Shown: piece after piece, positions 48,841-59,299 of the stretch
Numbering within the stretch: the stretch's first letter is position 1
How the letters are laid out: each line of letters begins with the position of its first letter
Origin: Liopterus haemorrhoidalis
Taxonomy: Eukaryota > Arthropoda > Insecta > Coleoptera > Dytiscidae
Reading direction: 5' to 3'
NCBI GenBank assembly: GCA_963971575.1
Contig: OZ020620.1
Span: forward strand, 43,686,924 to 43,750,923
DNA: 64,000 bases
Made by a program: the position numbers and the translations under genes
The notes under the pieces: model-generated
Database searches by the model: none
What the model was told of the DNA's origin: nothing
What the model saw: only the letters and a program-made list of their open reading frames with translations

Positions 48841-48906
48841 TTCTCATGGGATTCGAACTCATTTTCTTGGGCAGAACGCTAGTACCGTAACCATTGCACC
48901 AAGACA
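48841..48906 (-). other. tRNA-like module 1 in F1 copy 13
   Basis: Minus-strand A box TGGTGCAATGG (48891-48901) and B box GTTCGAATC (48850-48858) both match consensus exactly. Closely similar to the module of copy 9. Confidence 0.7.
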
Positions 48907-49069
48907 AACGTTACAGTTTGGTGTGTTATATTACTATAAGTTTTCAACATTATTAACAAAAAAACACCAAAAAATGCTTTTAAAAATTAAATGCAACATT
49001 TGCCAAAATATAACTAGAGTTTTGAAAAAATAATTTAAACAACATAAAAATTCAAAAAAAAAAAAAACA

Positions 49070-49140
49070 TCGTAGGGTTTGATCTCTTTCGATCGAGTTA
49101 GTTGGGTGAAGAGCCAGCGTCATAACCACTAGACCAGGAC
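49070..49140 (-). other. tRNA-like module 2 in F1 copy 13
   Basis: Minus-strand A box TGGTCTAGTGG (49126-49136) and B box GATCAAACC (49076-49084) both match consensus. Sequence between them resembles copies 1 and 11, not module 1 of the same element. Confidence 0.68.
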
Positions 49141-49617
49141 ACTCCAGTGTAGCGTGTTACAAAGTTATAACTTGTGTACATTATTAACAAAAAAACACCA
49201 AAAAATGCTTTTTTTTCCAAAAACATAATCTGATCAAAAATTCCTGTTGTACTATTCCGGTTCACACCAATGTACATTACTTAGAATTTTTTAAGATTTT
49301 TAGTTTAAACCATCTGGGCTACAGGGTGTGGGACAAAATTTTTTTTGCACAATTTTGGCCAAAATCGCTTCAAAATAATTTATTTTGCATAAATAAAAAT
49401 TTGATCGTTAATCCACGTACCAAGGGCTTTCATTTGATACCCTACTCAGAATCTAAAAAATTTTTTTTTTCTTCGATGAGCACATATTTATTTATATTTT
49501 TAGGGGGATATGTTTTTAGATGTTTTAGTATTTTTCCTATGTGCGGGTCAAAGAGTTGTATAAGCATGCCAAATTTCAATTCTCTAGCTTTAGCCGTTTG
49601 GCTACAATTTTTACCGA

Positions 49618-49659
<42 letters not shown>

Positions 49660-49854
49660 GACAAAATGACGGCATAAGGGTTTTTTGGTCATACCTACAA
49701 AACCCTAACAAAACGATATTTTTGTTATTTAGGTAATTAAAGGCACATCATCATTTTGGGTTATTAGTACCCGGTATTGTATTTTTTAAGATATTGATAT
49801 AATAATAATATTTTCACATAGGTAATCCTAGGTCAGTATTACGACATCTAGACA

Positions 49855-50361
49855 TTGTGACGGTCAGCTGTCTGATTAAAAACTATTCGTCAGTGTCTGA
49901 CGTATGTGGCCTGATTACGAAATGCATACAACGCATTTTCATCATGAGGAAATATTTGTCATGACGAATGAATTTTGGAACTGAGTTAAACTTTCGTTAC
50001 AAAAAGACTGGAAGAAACAGAATATGGAAGCAGTGGAACATAGCCAACTCCGCTGCACGTATTAGTCCACAAGGTGACGACCAAGACACTGACGCCAGAT
50101 TCTTGTACCGAGGGTGAAGCCAGGCAAGCAGTCTCCATGTGAGTGGGAGAAGAGTTCTCGAGGCTTTTCGACTCCCGGATGGGTGGCCCCCGCCTCGGAG
50201 ATAGGTCCAAGCCGATCCTGGCCAACACGGGGTGGACCGAAGACTTCCCCAACTCCATGGACCAATTCAAACAATATATTGTAAATGTGATATACACATT
50301 AATAAATTTGTTATGTTGAAACCAGGAATTGTGTCTCAATTAAACCACCCACGTGACAATA
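49855..50361. mobile_element. probable solo LTR
   Basis: Starts TGTGACGGTCAGCTGTCTGA and ends CACCCACGTGACA, giving TG...CA with short inverted ends. It contains an AATAAA signal (50311) and a GC-richer central part (50090-50240). Flanking ACAT and ATAT do not form a clean duplication. Open frames on the minus strand here are not supported as genes. No internal retrotransposon region follows on either side. Confidence 0.5.
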
Positions 50362-51410
50362 TAATAATTCTTTATTGAAGCTAGTTGTATAAATAAGATA
50401 AAGAAACTTAAGTCAAGTTACATTTACAAAAATTTTACAAAATTTTGAATAATTTAAACTCCATTATATTTTAAAAGGCTCCCTCTATTAAAACGTTTTT
50501 AATTTTTTTTTCTAAATTGACACATTTAAATTTTTGAGCGCTACAGGCAGATTATTATAGAGATCTACACCCTTAATCAGGGCCAGATTTCCTGTCGAGC
50601 TATATTTATACCTCGGTATAGAGAATAAATCCCTTCCCTATCGTGTTGTGCTTATGTACTTCACAATGTTTTAGGATATTGTTTTCGTTTTCCTTAATAA
50701 ACATTAGGATACTCAATATATATAGAGAGGGGACTGTCAGAATTTTTAATTGTTTAAAAATTGGCATGCATGCCGTACGTAGTTTAATAGCATCCATTAT
50801 TCTAATGACCCGTTTCTGGATTATGAAAATCCTCTGCAAGCCAAAAGAAGCACCCCATAGTTCAAGGCCGTAGGTTACTGTTGACTGAAGATATGCAAAA
50901 CAGGCAAATCTAACAATCTCCGCAGACGCCGTATTCGTCAATCTTTTAATCATGTATGAAGTTTTGTTCAATTTACTGGACACCTGATTTATATGTTCCT
51001 TCCATGTTAATCGAGCATTCAAGTGAAATCCAAGAAACCTTACAGTCATTCACGAATTCCACGCTGAATTCGTTATTATTTATGTGCCTGTTTAAACTGA
51101 AAACTGTTTTTGTTTTTTCCAAATTAAGGCTTAACCTATTGGATGAGAACCACAGTAAGGCTTGAGCTTGGGTGTCACTTAGAGCCCTTTTTATATCATC
51201 AACTTCTACTCCTTCGTCAATAAATGACGAGTCATCGGCAAAGATTTCAATCATGGCTGACATATTATCCGGCAAGTAATTAATAAATGCTAAAAATAAA
51301 AACGGGCCCAAAATAGTACCTTGCCCTATGCCCATGTCAATATTCAGTGCCGGTGACAGGGTATTATTGAAAAAGACACATTGGTTCCTATTTGTTTTTT
51401 CTAATTGTTA
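50362..51410 (-). pseudogene. LINE reverse transcriptase, third family, 5'-truncated
   Basis: The minus-strand frame begins NQCVFFNNTLSPALNIDMGI, then GQGTILGPFLFLAFINYLPD and IFADDSSFID (finger-palm region and catalytic box). It continues LWFSSNRLSLNLEKTKTVFS; after a frameshift near 51045 come RFLGFHLNARLTWKEHINQV and ELWGASFGLQ. This is the palm-to-thumb part of a Jockey/CR1-like polymerase. The 3' untranslated region contains AATAAAG and ends in a TA-rich tail adjoining the solo LTR. The frameshift inactivates it. Confidence 0.75.
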
Positions 51411-51528
51411 AATACATTATATTATGTGGATATTATGTATATCGGTGGTAGTCTATATTTGTCTGTATAGTTTTGTGTCTGTTAAAAATTTATGTAGGAT
51501 TGTTTTGTTATTGTCGTTAAGTGTAGGG

Positions 51529-52294
51529 CAGTGGTTCTCAAACTTATTTGGCCTACCGCCCCCTTTTCAGAAAAAAAAATACTCAGCGCCCCCTGGAAAT
51601 CTACATTCTTTAAACGAACAAACAGAAAGATATATGTATCTATATTTCTACCTACGTTCTAAAATATAGTAAAGAAAGATGTTGTAAATAAGACACCTTG
51701 AAGCTTGAAATTAAAAAATATTTATTAAAATCATATTCTCATCTAATGAGAAGGACGAACCTGGTGCGCTGCTATCAATGTATCAATCCCCGGCTCTATT
51801 TTTATCAGCAGTATTCTTAAATCACCGCGATTAGCTATTTGCAGTCGGTTTCTTTTTTTTGTTAATAGATTTGTGACCGCACTGAACCCACGTTCCACTA
51901 AATACGACGAAGAAAATACAATTAACAACTTTTGTATTATAGCCCATAACCCAGGATACGCTGTAGGAATCTGCTTTTGCAGCCAGAACTGTTGGTAGCC
52001 GTCTTTGAATTTAAATTTCAATTCGTAATTTGTTGTGACTTCCATCAGTTCTTCTTGTAATTTGGGAGTGTTTACATTTAAAAAATGATCCAAAACCCAA
52101 TCGGGTATGTTCATTTTAAAAATATCTTCAAATCGTTGGTTGAAGTCAGAATGGAGAGCATCTAAGTGATGACAATAGGTAAGCAAGTCTTCATCATTTT
52201 CAATACCCCCCAAATGTACCCGAGGCTACTATGGCCTCCCTGGATCGTTCCAGCGCCCCCCAGGGGGCGGTGTCGCTCACTTTGAGAATCACTG
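51529..52294 (-). mobile_element. truncated hAT element inserted in a LINE
   Basis: The ends read inward CAGTGGTTCTCAAACTTATT and CAGTGATTCTCAAAGTGAGC, followed by ACCGCCCCC and CCGCCCCCTGGGGGG. Flanking 8-mers GTGTAGGG (51521-51528) and TTGTAGGG (52295-52302) agree at 7 of 8. The interior keeps only the 3' part of the transposase gene. Confidence 0.85.
51743..52213 (-). pseudogene. hAT transposase C-terminal part
   Basis: An open frame of 156 codons. It includes FEDIFKMNIPDWVLDHFLNV, then FKDGYQQFWLQKQIPTAYPG, then SSSYLVERGFSAVTNLLTKK with RNRLQIANRGDLRILL. The last part is the hAT dimerisation region (S---ERGFS-----L-----RNRL-----D-R), in the form found in SCAND3/ZBED5/FAM200-like proteins. 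The BED finger and most of the RNase H-like catalytic domain are missing, so the element cannot move on its own. The frame is otherwise undamaged. A diverged relative is at 54205. Confidence 0.75.
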
Positions 52295-53241
52295 TTGTAG
52301 GGTTTCAGGTACATGGTGTGTAATAAGGTGTTGTACTGTGATAATTGTGTTGCATTCATTATACATAATGAGGGATCTTCTTTCTTCATTTTGTAGTTGT
52401 GTGTAATTCTAATGTGTCCAATTCGTAGTCTAGTAGTAGAAGTTTGCTCTCTTCTTGTTTCCGAGAATGGCCATTTCTTCGTGTCGGATTTTATTTTTCT
52501 TAGTGTATTAAGTAGTATATTTTGCCATATGTTGTCTATTTGTTCTCGGATTTTATGTTTTATTTAATTTTTCATGTCATAGTTTTGTACGGTCGAGTTA
52601 TTCATTGGATCCTTTCTGATGGCTTCTTTGGTTGCAGTAACTGCTTTTTCGTTACCCTTTATGCCTTTATGTAAAAGTACCCAAACCAAGCTGATTATTT
52701 TGTCTTGTTCTTGTAAGCTGTTTATTTTTTCTTTTATTTTTTGGACGATTCTATTGTTAATATATATTTTGCCTATATTCAGCGAGTTAGAAAAAATATT
52801 TCAAAGAGTGCCTTGAATCAGTATTGTTGTATTTCTGTTTTCATTTAATAAATCAACAAATTATTTTGATTCTATAATTGTAGAAAATACTTTTAAGATA
52901 AATATTGCGTGGAGTATATTTACTCCATCAATTCTTCGCTTAGTGACTTTCTTAATCCCTTCTTTTAAAGAGTAAAGTTTTTGTAAAACGTCATTGAATC
53001 CGGTACTTTTGAACAATTTCCAATAATCTTAGATTAAAGAACTGAAGAACATGGGATTTGTCTCCATTTTATTTTTCTCAGTTTAATCTCGGGCAGGCTT
53101 ACTGTCAGTTAAGGACACCAATACACACAAACTGAACACATAGACGGAGAATATTTTGAGGTGCTAAAAATATAATTCAGTTTTAAAAAATAACAAGATA
53201 AATAAATAAATATTCCAGCAAGCAAGTCAAAATATCATCAA

Positions 53242-53346
53242 GGCCCGATTTTTCCACCCTCAGGTAAACCTCTAGGTAACTATCTGACAGATAAGGTTAT
53301 CTGGAACTTCATCTGCTGAATAAATGTCAATACCAATTAGTGAATA
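53242..53346. mobile_element. foldback MITE, GGCCCGG family, half copy C
   Basis: GGCCCGATTTTTCCACCCTC, then TAACTATCTGACAGATAAGG and GAATAAATGTCAATACC. This is one arm of the palindrome seen at 8241; the other arm is absent. Confidence 0.7.
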
Positions 53347-53570
53347 ACTTGAGGCAGTGGTACGCCAGTATTACTGAGGTATTCTGGCGAGCTGTTAACA
53401 ATTTGATAGTCATACTGATGATGAATATTGTACGTGCATGGTAAAGCACTTGAAAAGGAAACAGTTCTTCTTCTTGTGTTGATCTTGAAAGAGTATCGTG
53501 GCCATCAATATTTATTAAATAATTTAACTCTTCTTTTCCAGGTATCTATTCACAACATTTTGTCATATTA

Positions 53571-54135
53571 ATGGGTGTTTTTTTTAGAGGTATAGAACTT
53601 TAAATTGCAATAAAACAACGATGGATTATTCGATTGACATGAATTTTTTTTTATTCGAAAGATAATCTTGTGGCATTACATTTTAAATATGATTTCTGGC
53701 ATATGACCGCCACGGCTGGCTCGGATGTAGTCCAATCTGGACGTCCAATTTTCGATGACTTTTTCCAACATTTGTGGCCGTATATCGGCAATAACACGGC
53801 GAATGTTGTCTTCCAAATGGTCAAGCGTTTGTGGCTTATCCGCATAGACCAATGACTTTACATAGCCCCACAGAAAGTAGTCCAGTGGTGTTAAATCACA
53901 AGATCTTGGAGGCCAATTCACAGGTCCAAAACGTGAAATTAGGCGGTCACCAAACGTGTCTTTCAATAAATCGATTGTGGCACGAGCTGTGTGACATGTT
54001 GCGCCGTCTTGTTGGTATGATTTAATGTAATGCCACAAGATTATCTTTCGAATAAAAAAAAATTCATGTCAATCGAATAATCCATCGTTGTTTTATTGCA
54101 ATTTAAAGTTCTATACCTCTAAAAAAAACACCCGT
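53571..54135 (-). mobile_element. miniature DD41D mariner element with about 110-bp identical terminal repeats
   Basis: The two arms (53573-53682 and 54024-54133) appear identical over about 110 bp, beginning GGGTGTTTTTTTTAGAGGTA. TA lies on both sides (53569-53570 and 54136-54137). The centre keeps the 3' third of a transposase. Base-for-base equality includes two long A/T runs, pointing to a young copy or arm homogenisation. Confidence 0.85.
53676..54024 (-). pseudogene. DD41D mariner transposase, catalytic C-terminal third
   Basis: The frame reads SYQQDGATCHTARATIDLLK (second Asp), then NWPPRSCDLTPLDYFLWGYV (third Asp), and ends MPEIIFKM. Between the second and third Asp there are 41 residues, as in the element at 17037, but the sequences differ enough to be separate lineages. 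The first Asp and the DNA-binding domain are deleted. The right arm of the element runs directly into the frame, so the apparent start lies in repeat sequence. Confidence 0.75.
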
Positions 54136-54330
54136 TATAAGAAGAACTGATCGGAATAAGCACTATCGAAGAACTTAAGGTGTTGTACAGAAAAAGCAGC
54201 GTGGAAAGGGGTTTTAGCGCGGTTGCTAATCTTACTACGAAAAAAAAAAAAAAAGATATCGATTGCAAATCACTGGACGTGGAGGTTTAAGACAATACCT
54301 CACTAATTTGAAGCCAAATATTCAGGTTCA
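54136..54330 (+). pseudogene. hAT transposase relic (dimerisation domain)
   Basis: One plus-strand frame gives SVERGFSAVANLTTKKKK; after a frameshift in the A run, RYRLQITGRGGLRQYLTNLK follows. It aligns with the SYLVERGFSAVTNLLTKK segment of the hAT gene at 51743, but is more decayed and in the opposite orientation. The mariner miniature element ends directly upstream, so it probably landed in this relic. Confidence 0.6.
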
Positions 54331-55448
54331 TCCCTTTCATTAACAGCATTATTTGATTATTAATTTTATGTAAGAATTTTACTAGGTTTTGATTTGTTTC
54401 ATTACAAATCCAAATATTTGCTTGCATTTTAGTTTAAGTTTAGTAAAATTCAATATTAGGCAGGCAGGGGGTCTCTAACAAAAAAATCGGCAAGTTCTTC
54501 TGAGGTTTCTAATTTTTAACGTCCATGTTTTGACTGGGTACAGAAATATTGGAGACACAAACGTCCTAGAACCAAAATCTTATAAAAACCAGGCGCACAA
54601 CCATGAGAGGGGGGCTCATTATTTGGAGCAGTTAAAAATCTTTTATTTTAAACTATTATTATTTGAATATATTGGTAATTTAACGCAACATATTTCTGTC
54701 ATTTAGACTTAGTTCGTTAAGTATCTAATCAGAACTTTAATCCAACGAGCATATAAAGCAGCTGTTGAAAATTCGTCATAAACAGATTTTACGATTTCCA
54801 ATGCATGTTCAACTATAAACAGCATTAAACATTCTCATACAATTTCGAATTTTACAGCCCTAATAAGACCTCTTTAAAAGTACGCCCTGCCCTTCTACAC
54901 TGTCCTAGTTCTAACAAAACCATTAGCGGTTACAAGAAAACAATAAGTACTGAGCTATATAATACCCGGAGTGTTGCTATGAACAGCTAACCTTCGGTGG
55001 GGAAGCTAAGGAAAGCGATTAACTAGAATGAAGGCCATAGCACTGGATAGCTTCACCATAATACTCAGTCCTTAATAGAAAATATCACCAGAGTATTACT
55101 ATCGGAGTTCCAGAAGGTAATACCGCTTGTTTTCTAACACATAGATTTTGCTTATGGACAATATAACGTAAGTGTCGTGTACAGGGTCATTTTACTTTAA
55201 TCTAGAGAAATGATCTTAACGTGGAACGTTTTAATTAATTGGTGTCACTCTAAACAATATTGGTATTCAATGTTCAATTACAAAATGGAATAACTATTAA
55301 CCTTTTGAGATATTATCATGAAATATATTACAATTGTCAATACATATTATATTATCAAATAAATTAGAAATAATACACAAAAAAACACAAACCACACTTG
55401 GTTAAAGTTCCACAAAATTAATTTATTAAACTCTTAATATATATATAT
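54331..55448. other. no gene recognised
   Basis: Nothing identifiable. A short TA run precedes the MITE. Confidence 0.4.
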
Positions 55449-55665
55449 GGCGACTACTTGATATTCGGGGTCACCACTAGTGAAATGTCGTATATTTGTA
55501 TATATAAGTTTATTTATAATATATATTATACAATTTATGTTTCACTAAATATAAAAAAACCAAAATATAAATTGACATTTGACAGTTAATTAATTTTCAA
55601 TTTTTTTGGTGCCGTTGCTAGGCAAAAATGTCCAGTTCATCAAACTCAAATATCAAGTAGTCGCC
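55449..55665. mobile_element. MITE flanked by TA repeats
   Basis: Perfect 17-bp terminal inverted repeats GGCGACTACTTGATATT, 217 bp long, no coding capacity. Both flanks are TA dinucleotide repeats (the right one extending to about 55712), so the TA duplication is hidden within or generated by the repeat. Superfamily not assigned. Confidence 0.75.
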
Positions 55666-55713
<48 letters not shown>

Positions 55714-55808
55714 TTCGGTTTGCTATGCTATCATCAGAAGAATGAGATAATACAAAGAATGTTGACAAGTTTTAAACTATCATAGTTGTACAGGTATAAA
55801 CTAATATA

Positions 55809-56754
55809 CAAAAATTGTGAAGTGTGAATTTTCACACATTTCAGGGTTTAGCAGGTATTTAGTAACTGAATGATGATTATTTGGTATGCAAAAACAAATT
55901 TTGTCAAAATTTTTTTTTATGAATTTTAATTCGAATGCCTAATAACATTATTTATGTTTCTAAATATGTGCAGTATTTTTTTATGTAGCAAGCTATACAT
56001 TCAAACATAGAATTAAATTATAATTTCAACACTTCTCACTGGTTATTAAATTTACGCTTTTAAAAATTAAATGCAACATTTACCAAAATATAACTAGAAT
56101 TAAATATAACAGAAAAATTAAAATTGACAGGAATCGAACTAGAGTTCGATTCAAATTCCTTCGTTTGCAAATTACGCAGCGTCTACAAAACGCACTACGC
56201 TACGAGAGCTTACTTATCTACTGTGTTACATAGCGAATTAAATATTTAACATATTTTAATTAAAAACGTAAAAAATGCGTTATTTTCCGAAAACATAATC
56301 TGATCAAAAATTCCTGTTATACTATTCCGGTTCACACCAATGTACATTACTTAGATTTTTTCAGATTTTTAGTTTAAACCATCTGGGCTAGAGGGACAAT
56401 TTTTTTTTTGCACAATTTTGGCAAAATTTGCGTCAAAATAATTTATTTTGCAAAAATAAAATACTGATCGTTAATCCACGTACTAAGGGCTTTCATTTGA
56501 TACCCTACTCAGAATTTTAAAAAACTGTTTTTTTTTTTCGATGAGCACATATTTGTTTATATTTTTAGGGGGATATGTTTTTTAGATGTTTTAGTATTTT
56601 TCCTAAGTGCGGGTCAAAGAGTTGTATAAGCATGCCAAATTTCAACTCTCTAGGTTTAGCCGTTTGGCTACAATTTTTACCCAACAGACAGACAGACAGA
56701 CGACAAAATGACGGTATAAGGGTTTTTTGGTCATACCTACAAAACCCTAAAAAT
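55809..56754 (+). mobile_element. F1 copy 14
   Basis: Both ends are present, but a deletion removes the TTGCGCC-TATGGCTTCC block after GTAGCAAGC. The GACA tract is very short. Confidence 0.82.
56125..56208 (-). other. tRNA-like module in F1 copy 14
   Basis: Minus-strand B box GTTCGATTC (56131-56139) is perfect. The A-box-like TAGCGTAGTGC (56192-56202) is off at the last base. A second, inverted TTCGA nearby (56144-56149) can pair with the B-box region. Related to the module of copy 5. Confidence 0.55.
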
Positions 56755-56759
56755 GAAAT

Positions 56760-57960
56760 GAGTCAGGGAATACCATTGACCAAAGTCTTGAGTATGGGCG
56801 ATTCTAACAGGCCTAGTTATTTGTTAATGAGTTTTTTTTTTTTTAAACAATTTAAGACACATCCACTACACATTTTTATTTTTTTCGATTTCTTGAGTAC
56901 TTTAGGCCATCAGGAGATATTCAACGGTTAGTTGGGTGTTACATAAATTGCATTTGGAGGGGTCGGATTTATCCAGTATATATTTATGGATTGCTAAAGT
57001 ATGACCAATGCGCAAACTGGTATCCGTTATTTGTTGTTTAGTTTTATTGAATGTGTGCCATTTTGTTGTGTCCTCTTTTTTTCCTCGTAGTTTGTTGTTA
57101 GTTAATTTTTTCCAGACTTTGTCCCATTCTTCTAGCACCGTTCTACCTATTTTATTCTTAATGTCACTTGAGGTACTTTAATGTTTGTTATATTTAAATT
57201 TGTAGCTGATTTTGCTGCTTTATCAGCTTTTTTATTTCCTTGTACCCCCAGTGGAATGGTACCTACATGATGGTCAAGTCTTTTCCTGTGCTGAGGATTT
57301 AATGGATGTTATCCTGAATCTGGATCAGATTGTTTTTGGTATACATTTGTTGTAGGGACTCAACGGCACTTAATGAGTTGGTTATGATTATAAATTTATT
57401 ATTTACGTTGTTCAAGATATTATTGATATCCTGTAGTATGTTATAGGCTTCCGTAGTGAAGACACTTGTTGATGGGAGATGGTATTGGTGTTCTTCTTCT
57501 CCCACTATTACTGCTGCTGCAGTGTTAGTTCCTATTTTTGATCCGCCAATATTAATTGGAATATATTCTTGAAAATATTCCATAATTTTATATTCTGTTG
57601 GATTGGTATCTTCCTTCACTCGTTGGCTTAGTTCAATGTTGTATTTCGGAATTTTCAGCGACCATGGAGGAAAACTGTTGCGATCTAATTTCTGTACATT
57701 TTATCAATTGTTTGTGGAAGTTATGCTGCAGCAATGAGGAGTTTCGGAATATATTATTGTAGGTGGTGATTTTAGTGTTAGTGGAAAGGTTAGTGATATA
57801 GGATATAGGACATGGCCATTTTAGTTCAACGGTATTGCAGTGGAATTTGACGTTAATGAGTTTATGCTCTTTCTTTTGTTAATATTTAATCTCAAATGCT
57901 TCTAAGAAATACATCGGTTTACATTTTTTTCCAGTTGTAAGATGTGTAAATTTTCTTCTT
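56760..57960 (-). pseudogene. I-clade LINE, RNase H domain and tail
   Basis: On the minus strand: KIPKYNIELSQRVKEDTNPT, then IGGSKIGTNTAAAVIVGEEE (RNase H start; the usual DGSK has become GGSK), VFTTEAYNILQDINNILNNV and IIITNSLSAVESLQQMYTKN. Next come PLGVQGNKKADKAAKSATNL, a frame change, and DTSLRIGHTLAIHKYILDKS with CNLCNTQLTVEYLLM. RNase H plus the CxxC/RIGHT tail identifies the I/Jockey-superfamily LINE 3' end. Stops and the altered catalytic Asp mean it is inactive. An A-rich stretch follows at about 56830. Confidence 0.75.
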
Positions 57961-58727
57961 TACAATGGTGGTAGTTAACTATTAAATATTTAGCTAAATT
58001 TGAATAAAACAAAAATGATGTTATTAAAAGAAATAATTTCAACGAACAAGTCCCCGAATATTTACAAAACGGCCACAAATTTAGAAAATCTCAAATGTAA
58101 AATACTGTATGGATCTTTCCATGTTAATTTAAATCATGATTGGATAATTATTTCTAAATACTTCATGATACTCCATGGTACTGACTACTGCATTCCACTT
58201 ACTTACATAGTATGTTTAAAGACCCGCGAGCGGTTTCGAACATGAAAATACCTGTGTTTGCTAGCTGGTTGTAATATAACTTTTTATGGTTAAAGAGCAA
58301 AAGTGTTCTCAACCAAACTCTTTGAAGGTTCATATCTTACTAACTTTGTCTTGAGGTGTTTATAACAAAAAGGCTCATATTTCTACTCCATACAACTTCA
58401 CGTAGCCGTAAAACCATGGTTCCATAATTTAAAGCTAGATAAGAAAACCATCTCAACAATCATCCCAATCTGTTTTAATCACGGCTACTCCGGAGTCCAC
58501 TTGGACAAAATTAATATGATAAATTCCAACAGCCGACCCGTGGAGGGCCAGGTACTGTTGAGCACATTATATTCATTATCCTTATCATTTATTCATATCC
58601 CCAACTTATACACAAATTATATCGAGAACTCGGAAAAACAGTTGAGACACTATTATCCATGAAAACAATTTTAACACGAACAATTTCTGAAATATTCAGC
58701 ATTATCTTACTCTAGTTACATGCAATA
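57961..58727. other. no gene recognised
   Basis: Nothing identifiable. The frame at 58000-58245 shows no domain. Confidence 0.4.
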
Positions 58728-59299
58728 ATAGACCGGGAGCTCATGACAGTTTTTGGTCTCCGATTTCATACAGCATGCCTGTTGGAGGAGAGATTATTTA
58801 CCCTATGACAACAAAAAAGGGATGGTACTAAACCCCTGCACGCTTTCCGGTCATAGGAAAAATTGCATTTCCACTTAAACACAAAATTTCTGTGCTTTTC
58901 TCTGATTTAATATTGCTTGCCCTTTTGTCAAAAGAAAGTTATAACAAATTTAAAGTCTTTTAAATATATGCATGCGTTCGGAGGGTCCCAAAGGGCTCAA
59001 ACGGTCATGTGATCTTGTAATAAAAAAATATGATTTTCCGCATTTTCATACAGCATGCCTATAATTAAAAGACTTCAAATTTGTTATAATTTTCTTTTGA
59101 CAAAAGGTCAAGCAATATTAAGTCAGAGAAAAACACAAAAATTTTGTGTTTAAGTGGAAATGCAATTTTCCCTATGACCGGAAAGCGTGCAGGGGTTTAG
59201 TACCATCCCTTTTTTGTTGTCACAGGGTAAATATTGTCTCCTCCAAAAGGCATGCTGTATGAAATCGGAGACCAAAAATGTCATGAGCTCCCGGTCTAT
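58728..59299. repeat. large foldback inverted repeat
   Basis: Arms of about 225 bp (58728-58960 and 59075-59299) are close inverted copies. The outer ends read GACCGGGAGCTCATGACA and its complement, and the arms share CATACAGCATGCCT and CGGAAAGCGTGCAGGGG. The central loop is about 110 bp with a second CATACAGCATGCCTATAATT start. A transcript would form a very long hairpin. No coding capacity. It may be a foldback-type MITE, but no target duplication beyond an ATA match was resolved. Confidence 0.8.

Larger units (their letters stand above)
48349..49709 (+). mobile_element. F1 copy 13, chimeric, with two different tRNA-like modules
   Basis: The 5' part is nearly identical to copy 9, including the unusual AATTCCTCTTAGATAGATAT start. 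At about 48976, ATGCTTTT jumps back to the F1 segment AAAAATTAAATGCAACATTT, so the middle of the element is present twice, each time with its own module. The 3' part ends normally with GACA repeats and a right hairpin. Confidence 0.82.
51411..52990 (-). pseudogene. I-clade LINE, RNase H and tail, interrupted by a hAT element
   Basis: Between 52303 and about 52990 the minus strand encodes an RNase H C-terminal part (LVWVLLHKGIKGNEKAVTAT), followed by a linker and RTRREQTSTTRLRIGHIRIT, then HNYKMKKEDPSLCIMN. RIGH-R-TH-----ED-P-C is the usual tail of RNase H-bearing I/Jockey-superfamily LINEs. A hAT element sits at 51529-52294, and the 3' remainder probably continues at 51411-51520. Several stops. 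A second copy of this family is at 56760. Confidence 0.65.

Noticed and set aside
49986..50339. 117-codon and 70-codon minus-strand frames
   Set aside because: They lie wholly in the putative LTR, overlap each other in different frames and show no domain.
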